From Lycium barbarum (Eukaryota > Streptophyta > Magnoliopsida > Solanales > Solanaceae), in assembly GCF_019175385.1 (NCBI RefSeq), contig NC_083340.1:14458336-14522335 (forward strand): DNA of 64,000 bases, in the 5' to 3' direction. The notes beneath the pieces were generated by a model that did not search any database, was not told the DNA's origin, and saw only the letters and a list, made by a program, of their open reading frames with translations. Positions 33,786-46,369 of the stretch are shown here, piece by piece; position 1 is the stretch's first letter, and every line of letters starts with the position of its first letter. Both the position numbers and the translations under genes were made by a program.

Positions 33786-36700
33786 AACCCAACTCTCATT
33801 TTTCCCCACCCTGACTCTTTCTCTTCCTTCAGGCGATGTACGCGACTTTTAGGGATCTGCCATGGCGGCGATGTCACAGAATCCCACAGCCTTTTTTTTG
33901 CCAGATTTAAAAGGGCTTTCATGCCCAGTCATGAGATCTTACGTTTTCCATGTTCAATTTTGTATAATTTTTAATTACCGATCGCGAATTCAGTTTTTTT
34001 AGGATGTTACTTAGGTTTCCTCATGTGTATGGTAGCCATAGGCGAGGCCATGAGCCTTTAGCCAGCTTGTGTGCCATACACACTCAGATGAGGGAACCTA
34101 GGGAAATTTCCTAGAAATTCCCTCAGATTGGGTGCCATTTTAGGGGTTTCTATCCTATTTAGCCGTTTGAATGTACTAATTGTGTCCTATTAATGACTAG
34201 GTATACTATCCTAGTATTTTGCTGGTTTGTTGGATTTTTATTTTTTGATTTTAGGATATAAATTTGTTATATTATGTGATATGTGAATTTCTAATTGGTT
34301 GAGGTACGAATTAGTACAAAAATTGACTGTAATTTTGTTGGACCTTTACTGGATTTTTGAATTTTTTGAATGAGGGTTTCAAATTGGGGGGAATTCGGCG
34401 GTGGATGGTCTTTCCTTTCCATTTTTGTCCCTTAGACCTATTTCTATTCCTATAAATAGAAAGAAGTGGCCACTAGAAAAGGGTCTTCTTCCTTTTTGGG
34501 GTTGGGAAAATCCGAAGTAAAAAAAAAAATCCTTCATTCATATCTCCAAATATATTACACATATTCTACAAATATACCACCTATATATATAGACTCTATA
34601 CTCTACTATACATACTTTATTTGGACTATTCTAGATATACTGGTATTAAAAATAAAAAAAAATCAAAGAAAAGGTTGATTTCCAAAGGCTTAAGTGTTGG
34701 TGCTGAAGTTGTGATCCAATCTCTCTTATTTTGATCTTTTGGTTGCCCCATAGAAAGGTTTTATCCTATTCTAGCTTTTCTATATTTATTGTTTCAACTT
34801 GTTTGATGCATTGCCTGCCTATGTGTGATTCTAAAGCTACTTTAAGATTCCATTTAAAGAACTTAGTGTTTGTATCTATTTATATGTGATTTTAAGTCTT
34901 TTTTATACAAGCCTCGTTTAGTTACTGTTTCATTAAAACTTTAAGGCTGTCATGATATAATGTGGGTATAATGAAGTTCAAAAAGGAAAAGGAAAGATTC
35001 TTTAGCAATTATTATTGAGTATTAAGGTCTACTATGTTAAAATGAGTTATGTGTTCACTTTGGATCTTGTTTACTAGCTCATTTCTTAGTCTTAAAAGGC
35101 TGGAAGGGATTTTTTTTTTTCATTTTTCTGAGATATTTAGTTGCTGTTTCTATAGTTTCTGAATACCCTTTGGTCCTGTTATGGTTAGTTAGTTCACCTT
35201 CTAGTTGTTGGATGGTCCTTAATAAGGTGTGGATTACCTGGTTAGTTTTTATAGATGTTTGCCATATGATTCATCATCTAGAAACTACTTAAAGACTTAA
35301 AGTAAGCCTGTTTCTTGTGTTCATTAATCAGTAGTTAAGTTTTAGTCTAAATGGTACCTTGAAGTGATATGGACATCTCTGAAATGGTTAAGTGATCATT
35401 AAATAACAACTGGTTTCAAAAAATGAACTTAAGGCTTTATTCCTTTTTTTTTTTTTGGAAAAAATGACTTGTTCATGTACACCTCTAGTTTTTGTTTGAA
35501 TCTGCCTTGTGTGTTAATTTCAATGATCTTCTAGGATTGCTCAAATGGAGAAAATAACTTTAAAACCTAAGAATATGATGCTTATATCTTTATTCATGCA
35601 TATTTGAACTTGAAAGACATTTGAACTTCTGCTTGTTTGGTATTATGTGTGCCATAATTTGTTTTCATTCCTTTAGGATTATTTCCTTTCCAAATCTGTA
35701 AAGAATGACTTCTTAATCCCTGATTCCCCTTTACTTCACTTAAGTGGCATGTTAAGATCATAAGAAAGGGACTCCTTGCTTGTATTTATGATTGTTTGCC
35801 TTATTTGATATGCATTTGCCATTTTTTTAACTTGGCTAGATATCTGAGAGGTGGAAATGATTTTGTATACTTGTTTGAAGAACACTAGAATGGTTAAATG
35901 TGGATTAAAGACTCTAAAAAATAGAAGAATTTGTCTAAAAGTAGGAGCTAGATAAGTTCATAATTTGTCTGTTAGTCCATTAGAATTATTTGAATCTCTT
36001 TAGGTCTTATGTGTGTATCATTCCTTCATTTGAGTCATTGTTGATATATTCTATTGAGTTTTCCTTGGCCAGATAAGTTCTAAATATCCTTCTTGTTTGC
36101 CAAACCATGTTGACACTCATAAAAACTAGAATTTAGCCCCAAAAATGGGATTCTGGAAACTGAGCATAGTGATAGTTCATGACTTTCCTTCTTTATTTTC
36201 TTATGACTGATCCTGCAACTTGCATATGCTATCCTGTTGACTGTAACACTCTTGAGTATATCACTTTGTGACCTAGGGTAGTGGCATGAGCCTCCTTTAG
36301 AACTTATAATTGTTTTCAATGTGAACTTTCGATCACGTATGACTTGCTTTGGCCCTACTTGCCTCATGTTTATTCCTAAAGATAGTCTTATATTCCCTCC
36401 TACTCTTGTGGATTTTTCTGGTTCTGATTTGACTTACATCATCAGTTGAACTCCATTTCTGATTCCTGTATTTGTGGTTGAATCTGTTTGTTCAAATCCT
36501 GAAGTAAAGAATTGGGGATAATAGCTTAAGGCTCTCTCTCTTAATGTTCTTTGTAGGACTGCTTGTATGTTAAGGAAATTTTGTGATATGCTAAGTCTTT
36601 ATGACCTCTTAATGAACCTAAACTAAGATATAGAGACCTAAGGGGATCATGGCAAAGCTGTACCCTGTAACACTGGGCACTTTGAGTTTACTTTGAATCT

Positions 36701-38652
36701 AATGATCATGTCTTGTCATCCTTCTACTATCTAGATTGCTAAAAATAGGATACAAAAACTAGTCCTAAGTCCTTTACAACTTTGTTTATGGCTAATGAAT
36801 TTACAGTTCTTTGTGGAGATGGCCTTAAGTCATGTTTGGAATTTGATTTGTAATTTGAAATTCTGGAAATTTCTTGAGTGTCATTACTGTTTTGAAAGAA
36901 AGAATTGAATGAGTATCATGATTCACTAAGATTGGCTGAGTGTTCTAACAGAGTTGAAGTGAGTTAATATATAACCTATAGGACCCTCAGATTAAAAATT
37001 GTTGATATGGGAGTTAAAATGGAGACTTGTTCTGTTAAAATGAAGCCTAATCAATTCTTAAATGCTTATGTGTGCCTAGTTGAAGTCTTAAGAGTTGAAA
37101 TAACAAAAGATTAGAAATTCCCTTTTTGTTTGACACGTATTTCTGTTTTGAATCATCTAAGTCATGTAGAGGTTTAAAATAACCTATTTTTGACCTTGGA
37201 GTGGTAAATGGTTGCTATGTGCTATCTTGAAATTTGGAACTGTCTTGAATCCATTTGGCTGTCTTAGAGGAAACTGAGTTTGCTATTTGCTAAACAAGAT
37301 TAAAATTGACTAAAATTGTAAGGAAACAAACCTGTTGACTTAAAGATTGGAGATTGTATTATGGCTTGCAATTTTTCTTATTTTCTCAAGTCTAAAAAAT
37401 GGAAACTGAGTGAAATTCTCCTGTGTCAAGGCTGATCTTTATGATTCTTGTTAAGTTTTGTAATGCAACCTGAATGGGCTGTTGAAGTTGGAACTATGGA
37501 TTTTATTCTGCCTACCATTGATCACTAAGCTCGCTTAATTAATAGACTGCTAAAATTGTAAAAGTAGCTTTAAACCTCTTGTGAAAGTGTGTGTGCTTTG
37601 GTTCACCTGATTGCTTGTCCTTGACCCTATATTTAGATGAAGTTCCCTTGATAGTGATTAAGACTTGATTAATAAACTGGTTCTGGACAAAAAATGTGCT
37701 TGGCATAACATATAATGTTTAGGGAATTCTGTGAAAGTTCAACTTTTCATCTACTTGGATTTTTTCAGAATCTGTGTATGCCTTGCAAAACTGGTCACTT
37801 TGGTTTGTTTTAGTTTAGCCTGATCTGTGCCTAGAGACTTTGTGTGCTCCATTGTTCAACCCTTGGTATCCCTGAATTCCTGAAAGATGTGTTGATAATT
37901 GAATTCAGTTTGTAAACTTTGCTGGTGGTTTGGTAATTGTTTAAGTGAGACTAGTAAAAACCTGTGATTACAAGTTTTCTTTAGAAAAGAAGTCGAGAAG
38001 AGAAAGTCTGTCAAAAACTGGATTGATATGGTCCTACTCTGGTCTAATTGATCATGTTTTGACTACAAAGATCACTCTTTGCATTAGTGTTTTGAAGCTG
38101 GTTCATGAGTAACTTATGTTGGTTTGAAATTGCTTGTTTCCCCCTTTCTTGTGTTGGCTGGACTGCCTCTTGATGCTCCTACTTGAATTTGTTCTTGAAA
38201 TTGTGACCTTAACTGTGTATTTGCCTTAATTGTTAGTTGAATCTTGAGTAGTATAAACTTTGAAAAATCCTTTGGCATTTGCTGGGAAGATTGTGGTATT
38301 TGGGGGAGGAGTATATAGTGTATATCAAGTGTTTATAGGGGGTATGTCCCTTTAAAGGATTTTACTCTATATATACAAGCATATCACCTAGTATATCATG
38401 TATATCACGGTTCAACACTTAAAAAAATATGAGATAAAATGGAGTGGTATATTTGTGGTATATCATGTATATTACCTTTTATACTTAGGAAATTTTCAGT
38501 CTGGGTTTGTTATTTGGGCCTATCATCCGTGTGTGGTTTATTGTTGCAATTATTTATGGGCTTATTGCATATTTGGGCTATCTTCGTTATTCTGCCGTTA
38601 CAAAGTATTAAGTGGGCTTGGCCCAAATCTAAGATAATTCATTTTTGGTATT

Positions 38653-38788
38653 TTTTTAAATTGTTTTTATTACATAAGAGGTAGGGGAAGGGGAAATAGG
38701 GTAGGGGATTACAATGTGGGGATTCAAACCCTCACCAACAAGGTGAGAGTTCAGGTAGACAACCAACTGAGCTACTAAATCCCTACCG
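38653..38788 (-). mobile_element. tRNA-derived SINE, 136 bp, inside the long LTR-like block
   Basis: Minus strand: tagggatttagtagctcagt (A-box region with tagctcagttgg) and gagggtttgaatcccc (B box), then a short body. Flanks tttttggtatt (38642-38652) and tttttggcatt (38789-38799) form an 11-bp target duplication with one mismatch. The head resembles a tRNA but lacks its 3' acceptor pairing. Confidence 0.7.
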
Positions 38789-38857
38789 TTTTTGGCATTG
38801 TAATAATCATTATAGCTTTTAATTTTGTATTTACTTAATTTGTGAACTTATACTAAT

Positions 38858-38949
38858 GTCATGTATGTCCTTTACCTCTCTGTCCATCCAAAACCTATTG
38901 GTGGTCATGTATGTCCTTTACCTCTCTGTCCATCCAAAATCCGTTGGTG
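38858..38949. repeat. 46-bp tandem duplication
   Basis: gtcatgtatgtcctttacct starts at 38858 and 38904. The two 46-bp units differ at only a few bases. Confidence 0.9.
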
Positions 38950-40085
38950 GGGCCCGCTAACGTATCTAGATCGAGTCAACCCAACTTGGAGCGAAATGGA
39001 GCATACGTTGGTATTAAGATGAACCCGATTGCATAAACATTTTTTTTTTGGGCTTGGTCGGCTCAAATTCTCTATCTCCTTTAATTACGCTCTTTAAATT
39101 ATTATTTGCGCAATTATTATGTCAATTGGAACCCTTATGAGATTGTCGTATTTTAGAGTCGCCAAAATGAGTTTACTACAAAAATCAAGACTAATTTTGA
39201 GACTTTAATGCAAATTGGGACTGATTTGATTAAAGGACCAAAACTGCCGACTTTGTGAAATGTGGGACTGATTTGAACATTTACGAAAACCTATGGACTT
39301 GGACGTGTGGACTGATTTGGACAAAGCTTGTGAGACTAATTATGATTATTTAGACTTAGGTTAAAACATAAAATTTGACTAAAACTTAGCAAAAGATAGA
39401 ATAAAAAGTGGACTATATATATGTAGAATATTATATGGACTATAATAGTAAAACTCTTTTCCTACACTCTAAAATATTTTTCAAAACTATTGTTTGGGTG
39501 GACTTACGTAGAGTCCTACTTAGGCTAAGAGCCTTCAGGTGTTAGCCTAAGTGTTCTAGTCCGACACCCTAAACGCTCAATTTTGGGCAAAATTTTACCA
39601 CTTTTGATTCTTGAAACGTGGTATATTTTGCATAAATGACTAATTTCTATTTGCGGAAATATGAAACAAAAACTGTTTTTATCACAATCAATTTATATTT
39701 ACAAAGGCATATTATTAGAACCCGTAGGTCAACCGTGTTTTACGAATCCTTAATACCAGGGTGCCTAACACCTTCCCGGAGGGATCACCAGAACCCTTAC
39801 CCATACTTTGGTTAGATTAGGGTTCTTTTAAACTTAACCACTTTAAATGAACCCTTTTCGAATTAGTTTTTCCTAATTTCCTAAAAATTAGGTGGCGACT
39901 CTAAAATAAGTCCATTTAGAGCACCATCCACGTAGAAGTATATTTTTTCCTTTTTCCCGGTACGATTGACAACCATACTTTCCCGGGACACTTTCCTTTT
40001 TAAATGAGGCAAGTATAAATACGAATTGGAAAAAATAGAACCGCTACAAAAAGTTTAGTCCTTAATGTTTTATTATAAAAAATTG

Positions 40086-40363
40086 GATAGCGGCTCCGTT
40101 TAGTGGGGCGGATCACTAAATGGTAAAAATGGGTGAGTTTATATTAAATAAGGTTTTAATTTTAAAAAAAATGCCACGTCAGCAAAAGTTGACTAAAATG
40201 AGTTGAGTGATTTTTGTATTACAAAAATGAAAGTTGAGTGACTTTTTAGTTACAAAACAAAATTAAGTGACTTTAGTGTTACAATGACGATAATTGAGTG
40301 ACTTTTCAGTTACAAAACAAAGTTACGTGACTTTTGTGTTATAATGAGAACAATTGAGTGACC
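40086..40363. mobile_element. Right terminal inverted repeat of the Mutator-like element
   Basis: Reverse complement of the left repeat at 32224-32757 without the MITE: gatagcggctccg, cactaaatgg, atgccacgtcagcaaaagtt, then three tandem gagtgact / ttagttacaaaacaaa units, ending attgagtgacc. The two repeats bound about 8.1 kb. Confidence 0.75.
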
Positions 40364-40490
40364 TTATGAGAAATCAATTATGTCATTTAGGCTCACAGCC
40401 AAGTTTATCTGCTAGCAATAGCATGACTTTTTCCTTTCCTATAGTTATTGGTTGAATTTGAGATTTGTTCCACACTTCCTTTGGGAGCCG

Positions 40491-40661
40491 GGGGCGGAGC
40501 CACGTTAGCTCTAGGGGGTTCGTTGGCGAAAAATTACAGTGTATTTTTAAAGTTAAAATTATTTTATTATGTATATATAGTAGATGTTAAAGCCCCTGAC
40601 TTCTTCGTGTATTTACCTTTTAGAATTTTTGAACCCCTAGATGAAAATCCTAGCTCCGCCA
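40491..40661. mobile_element. Short ggggcggagcca element, copy 1
   Basis: Ends ggggcggagccac and tagctccgcca are an imperfect inverted repeat. The interior includes aaaattacagtgta, ttttattatgtatatatagt and cttcgtgtattta. A closely related copy lies inverted at 43921-44096. It is common in solanaceous genomes; class unclear. The open frame through it is not a gene. Confidence 0.7.
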
Positions 40662-40663
40662 CT

Positions 40664-41696
40664 ATTGAGAGCCGTACAAACATAAATAGTCATTGTTTTA
40701 ACTTATGTATCTTACTTTTTTTCTTAGTTATTTTTTAAAAAGAAAACATCTTTTCATAAGCAGTAAATTTTTAATTCGAACGTGCCCGTTTTATCTTTAG
40801 TGACGCTACCTCAAAATTCAAGAAAATACTTTTGATATGTTTGCATGTTTTTTTGTTTAAGATTACATAATTCAAAAATCTTCGTTACCTTCTTAAATTT
40901 CATGAGCAGTCAAATTAAGAAACATAAAAATAAGAGAATTAGCAACATCATACCATAGCGACTCATATACTATTTGTAAAGCTACGGATGCTTTAACATC
41001 ATTTTACCATAACATATCAATACTTTCCCGAGCAACAAAACTTGCACCTTTTTGCAATTAGTTCATCTAAAGTAAACTAGTTAGTACCGTGAATTAAAAC
41101 TTTCGTCTTTGTCCCATTTTTTGCCCCAATAATTTTGCATTAACAAAAAGCATGCAATTTTATTGAATTGCTATAATTTTATGTACGTACGTCTATGTAT
41201 TTTTCTAAAATCTGAAGGGAAGGAACATGCATTGCGATTCTAGCGTTAAGCACGCCGACTACAACCAATAATATGCAGAGAAAGAGTAAAAAATTTGACG
41301 TGATATAAATTAGTCAACGCTATTTCTAAAGTTGTCTCCTTTCCAACTTCAAAAAGCACCAATTCATTGTCATATACTCATATACATCAAACTCCTTTTT
41401 CCAATTAAAATAAAGAAAAGAATCTGCTTAAATCCTGTCAGTACAAATAGATATTTTAAGTGGTTACTATTATAGGCTTATAATTTTCCATTCAACCCAC
41501 GTATCTCTTTCCGTTCCCATTTATATGACATAATTTAAGCTGGCATATAATTTAAAAAGAAATAATTTTTTTAAAACATTTATGATCTAAAACATGTCAT
41601 AATATTTGTGTGGCTATAAAAATTTTGAACTTAAAAAAAAGAAAGAAAAAGGTCTTACATCAACTTGAAGAGTGTAGTTTATATAATATAAAATAG
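40664..41696. other. Intergenic AT-rich DNA
   Basis: No gene seen. 41508-41640 has the look of half a decayed Stowaway-type MITE (tttccgttcccatttatatg, gtggctataaa) but lacks a clear second end. Confidence 0.4.
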
Positions 41697-42693
41697 ACGG
41701 AAAAGGTCCAAAAATACCCTTGACCTATTCAAAAAGGCTTATAAATACCTTTCTTCCACCTTTTGGTCTAAACAATACCCTTCCATCCACCTTTTAGGTC
41801 TAAAAATACCCTTAAGGTTTGTTTTTGGCTCAAATATACCCCTCAAACTAACAAGTTAAAATTAACTCTTTTAAAAAGCCAAATGGCAATTTGTAATTGG
41901 TCAATAATAAAATTCCGTAATTTAAAAAAAAATCCAGATTTAAAAAAAAGATGCCAATAATAAATTGCCAGTAATTTAAAATTCCAGATTTAAAAAAAAA
42001 ATTGCCAATAATAAAATTTCGTAATTTACATATTTAAAAAAAAAAAAAAATTGTGTGGCAACTTAAAAATTAAAAATTAAAAAATTAAAAAATATGAACG
42101 AAACTGTTTTTTTTTTTTTTTTTTTTTTTTGCATTTCGTGAATTAATCAACGAAATATGTTTTTTTTTTTTGCATTTCGTGAATAAAAAAACGAAATAGG
42201 AAATTATAATTATTTTTTTTTGCATTTCGTGTATTAAAAAACGAAACAGGATAAAAAAAATTATTTTCGTTCATATAAAAATGAAATTGGAAAATTGGAC
42301 AAAATATATTTTCCAATTTCGTTTTTATATGAACAAAATTAATTTTTTATCCTATTTCATTTTTTAATACACGAAATGCAAAAAAAAATTATAATTTCCT
42401 ATTTCGTTTTTTTATTCACGAAATGCAAAAAAAAACATATTTCGTTGATTAATTCACGAAATGCAAAAAAAAACAGTTTTGTTCATATTTTTTAATTTTT
42501 AAATTAAATAATATATGTGTCCAATCACAAAATGCCATTTGGCTTTTTAAAAGAGTTAACTTTAACTTTGTTAGTTTGAGGGGTATATTTGAGCCAAAAA
42601 CAAATCTTAAGGGTATTTTTAGACCAAAAGGTGAAAGAAGGGTATTTATGAACCTTTTTGAATAGGTCAAGGATATTTTTGGACATTTTCCGT
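41697..42693. mobile_element. Foldback element 1: long hairpin, 997 bp
   Basis: Ends acggaaaaggtccaaaaata and a reverse-complement tatttttggacattttccgt. The arms pair for about 395 bp, with the apex near 42290 and an extra unpaired block of about 150-190 bp in the left arm made of ccaataataaaatt repeats. The inner arms hold gcatttcgtgaatt / aattcacgaaatgc units next to T and A runs. Flanks aaaatag (41690-41696) and aaaacag (42694-42700) look like a 7-bp target duplication with one mismatch. No coding capacity. Confidence 0.85.
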
Positions 42694-42700
42694 AAAACAG

Positions 42701-43005
42701 ATAACGGTTGTTCATCGTCTATAATTGAGATTATTGTGAGGAGAAAAGGAGGAAACGAAACTCTTTCCCGACAAAAGTCAAAAAGTTAAATCAAAAAATA
42801 ATAATGGCATCATAAATTTTGATACATTTGTATGTTCTATATGCAGCCAAATGCAACGATTATTTCTCATTGTTTCACTAATCACTAGTATGCGAGTAAA
42901 ACATATTTGCTGAGAGATATTTACGTACAAATTGACGTAATTTCTTCAAAATCCAGCTAAAGAAAAATGACAAAATCTAGAAATTAAAGCAGTGGGAAAA
43001 GGAAA
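42701..43005. other. Spacer between the two hairpins
   Basis: AT-rich, with no gene or repeat seen. Confidence 0.4.
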
Positions 43006-43882
43006 AAGGCTTAATACCCAGATAGACCCTTAAACTTGGCATGTTTTGTAAGATAGACATATAAACTTATAAGGTGACCAGATAGACACTTAAACTTACT
43101 CAAAGTGTATTTTTCAAGTTTTTCAGTTGTTTTGAAAACAAAAACTATATTTTTCAAACACTCACAATTTTCATGGCCAAACAAGCCCTAAATATATCAC
43201 AAAATATTTTTTTTAAAATGCAAAAATAAGGCAAACGCATATACATGAGACTATAAATGTGCACTTAAACCAATAAATACTCGCTAATCGCAATTTTGCA
43301 GCTTTCAATTAACTTGGTTTTTTTTTTACACTTGAATAATTAAAAAACAATAACTTTAACCAATAAAAATCCTTAAAAAAAGAAATTTCAAATTAAGAAA
43401 TTTCTTTTTTTTAAGGATTTTCTTCTCGGCTTTACAGTTTTCTTAATTTGAAATTTCTTTTACACTTGAAATACTGAACTTAGAAATTTCTTAATTTGAA
43501 ATTTCTTTTTTTAATGATTTTTATTGGTTAAAGTTATTGTTTTTTAATTATTCAAGTGTAAAAAAAAAATTCGAGTTAATTGAAAGCTGCAAAATTGCGA
43601 TTAGCGAGTATTTATTGGTTTAAGTGCACATTTATAGTCTCATGTATATGCATTTGCCTTATTTTTGCATTTTAAAAAAAATATTTTGTGATATATTTAG
43701 GGCTTGTTTGGCCATGAAAATTGTGAGTGTTTGAAAAATATAGTTTTTGTTTTCAAAACAACTGAAAAACTTGAAAAATACACTTTGAGTAAGTTTAAGT
43801 GTCTATCTGGTCACCTTATAAGTTTATATGCCTATCTTACAAAACATGCCAAGTTTAAGGGTCCATCTAGGTATTAAGCCTT
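43006..43882. mobile_element. Foldback element 2: near-perfect hairpin, 877 bp
   Basis: aaggcttaatacccagatag at the left end pairs with ctaggtattaagcctt at the right, and the two arms stay complementary for about 390 bp each with few mismatches. The apex near 43420-43450 has a further small inverted repeat of aaatttc units. Flanks ggaaa (43001-43005 and 43883-43887) may be a target duplication, though the site is purine-rich and ambiguous. No coding capacity. Confidence 0.85.
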
Positions 43883-43920
43883 GGAAAAATGAGTATGGGT
43901 TTTTTTGTCACCTTGAAAGT

Positions 43921-44096
43921 AGTGGCGGAGCCAGAATTTTTATCTAGGGGTTCAAAAATTTTAAAAGGTAAATACACGAAGAAGTCAGGGGGTTCAACAT
44001 CTACTATATATACATAATAAAATAATTTTAACTTTGAAAATACACTGTAATTTTTCACCGAGGGGGTGCCCGCTGGAGCCAATGTGGCTCCGCCCC
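43921..44096. mobile_element. Short ggggcggagcca element, copy 2, inverted relative to 40491
   Basis: Ends agtggcggagcca and tggctccgccc. The interior is the reverse complement of the 40491 copy over most of its length (ggtaaatacacgaagaag, aacatctactatatatac). Confidence 0.75.
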
Positions 44097-45777
44097 TGCT
44101 TGAAAGATTGTATCGTGGCGGCTCCAGTGGAAAAACTATTACTCCTAAAAAGAGTTGACAAAAAACTTTATTATGTGTCTCAAATAAATAATATTAGTTG
44201 TGTGAGATTTTCTTTTTACAAAACAAAAAAATAATCCGCATGTACACTTTTCCATCCACAAATTTTAGGTTTATTTTTTTTATCTCATAGGAGGGAACCT
44301 CAAATAACTAATATCAGTTGCTGGGCACATATTAAAAATTTTCAAGTCGACGAAGAGAAGGGGCCACAACCAGATATTATATTCTTATTGCTTTTGTCTC
44401 AACAAAATATCAACAAATGATTCAGAATTAAATCATTCATTATCTCCACTATATATATTGTTTCTAAATTTAAATTTTTGAGAAATTTGCATTTTTATTC
44501 TCTCAAATATCAAAAAGTTCTGATTTTAATTTTTGATATATAATTAAGAGTTTTCAACTTCCAGTTAACCAAAATGTGCTCTTTTAAGTTTTCAATTGTG
44601 AAAGACTAACGAATTATTGTAATTTAATTACTTATGTATATGTTAAATATATACTTTTGCTCTTTATTTATGAGTAATCAAAAAAATAAATTTAAAATGT
44701 AACATATTTTTTTTATGTATAAGATTCGACAATAAATATCTTTATTAATTTAAAATTAAATATACTTACTAAAGTATCACAAGAATCAAATCAAGTTATA
44801 TCAATTAGGGATCAAAAAGTGTAATTATTCAGCCAGGTCGGTATGCAGAATCTTCCGACGTCAAAAGGGCCAAGATGTCGTTTCACACAGTCCAGTGAAA
44901 ACGAGCAACACTCAGTTGGTGACTTGCAAAAAGATTCAAGCACCAACAGTGTACAAATCAAATTAATATCTCTATATATATTGCTATTTGATCAAATGGA
45001 ATGATATAAACACAACGAATAAGGTAATCCCTCCATCCCAAAAGCTTATTACCTTCGCTCTCGGCAATTAATTTAACTAATTTTTTTTTGCTAAATTGAA
45101 TTGGATTAATTTAATATTTTCAAGTAAAAATTTAGTTATTCAAAAAGCATACAAAAGCATCATAAGTCGCAATTCTTCTAATATGATGAAAAAACAGTTT
45201 AAATGTTTATCGAAGTTCATATAATTTCTTTTGAGATACGAAACGTGACACGTATTTTGAAACAAATGAGTATTCTAAGGTATTAGAAGTTCTATTTGCT
45301 TAGAGAGAACAACACAAAATAAAATAAAATTACTCAGTTCGTTCCAGGTTATGAGATCATTTTCCTTTTAATCTGTTTCAATAAAAATAATATTTTTTCT
45401 AAATTTTGAAAATAACTTAACTAACTTTTTATTTTGCCTTTGATGATGAGTTTTCATACGTTGTTACTTATTCAAGAGCACAAGTTACAAAAGTATTACA
45501 GTCACACAAATGATAATAAGCTTAGGACCATAAGTTTTAAGTCTTTTTTCTTTATTAAACTCCTAGCCCGGGCAAATCTATAGTATCATTTGTGGCTCAA
45601 GTGAACTCAATAACTTTTGCCCATACACTATTTATAAATATTTAATTATAAATTCATTTATTATTGCACATTAACTTGAGATCGTTGTAAGAACCTATAT
45701 GTTTCAAATTTTGATCTGTCTATGCTCCTAACTCAGTCAAATTATACCAAATAACTTGAAGGGGAGTATGTATATAC
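44097..45777. other. AT-rich intergenic DNA
   Basis: No open frame beyond chance and no clear repeat. Confidence 0.45.
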
Positions 45778-45960
45778 TCGGGGGCAGAGGGAGAGCGTCG
45801 CTTACGGGTTCGGCCAGACTCATTAGCTTTGATTCAAACTATGCATCTGTCCTATATAATCATTGTACACATATTATTAATTTAAACCCAATATTTTTAA
45901 AATTATAGAAATTAAAATCCATAAACTTCATGTCTATTTTCCTTGAAATATGGTGTTGGC
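45778..45960. repeat. Decayed repeat related to the ggggcgga group
   Basis: ggggcagagggagagcgtcg and tacgggttcggccagact, followed by tttgattcaaactatg and aaaatccataaacttcatg, resemble a frequent solanaceous dispersed repeat. Edges are unclear. Confidence 0.4.
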
Positions 45961-46369
45961 GTGGGAGTGTGAAGGGGTCCTTTTGAAGGGACCCTAGGAG
46001 AAGAGGTCATAAGTGACGTGCCGTAGCCGCGGGGTTCAAATCCATCTTTTTTGACTCAAAATGCCACTCATGCATCCTCAAAAATCAAAATTATAAGTGC
46101 TTCTAGTCAAACTCCAAGTCCTTGCATTTTGGCCTTCCCTCTTTTGTTTTCTTTCCTCTTTTGTTTTTAATGCTCGTCCCTCCTTAATTTTCAACCATTC
46201 TGTCCCCCCCAAAAAAAAAGTTACCTACCGATTCCCCATTTTTTGTCACTTCATACATTCAAGAAATTAATAGAAATCAAAGATTTTGTATAACTAGTGG
46301 AGTGGGACACTTTTCACGGCACTATTAGTAATTCTGTTGAGAAATATAAAGATTTCCCTTTCAATTAAT

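Larger units (their letters stand above)
33211..39971 (+). mobile_element. Very long LTR-like block (Ogre/Tat-type solo LTR candidate, about 6.76 kb)
   Basis: Starts TGTTGACACCTAATTTTC, a start I associate with large solanaceous Ogre-type LTRs. A TATA-like cctataaatag is at about 34450. Near the right end are ctaacaccttcccggagg and ttaggtggcgactct, often found close to the LTR/leader junction of such elements. If the end is ...ttgaca at 39971, flanks are acaat (33206-33210) and accat (39972-39976), matching at 4 of 5 bases. No gag-pol lies inside. The right end and single-LTR status are not secure: a truncated LTR plus leader is the alternative. Confidence 0.45.

Noticed and set aside
38653..38788. 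tRNA gene
   Set aside because: A and B boxes are present but the acceptor stem does not pair; flanking 11-bp duplications show a SINE. The same reasoning applies to 18740-18825 and 14493-14580.
40448..40738. 96-codon open frame
   Set aside because: It runs through the short ggggcggagcca element, and a similar frame appears in the inverted copy at 43867-44082, so it reflects the repeat.
45990..46055. tRNA-like B box (gcggggttcaaatcc)
   Set aside because: No convincing A box at the right distance and no tail or target duplication.
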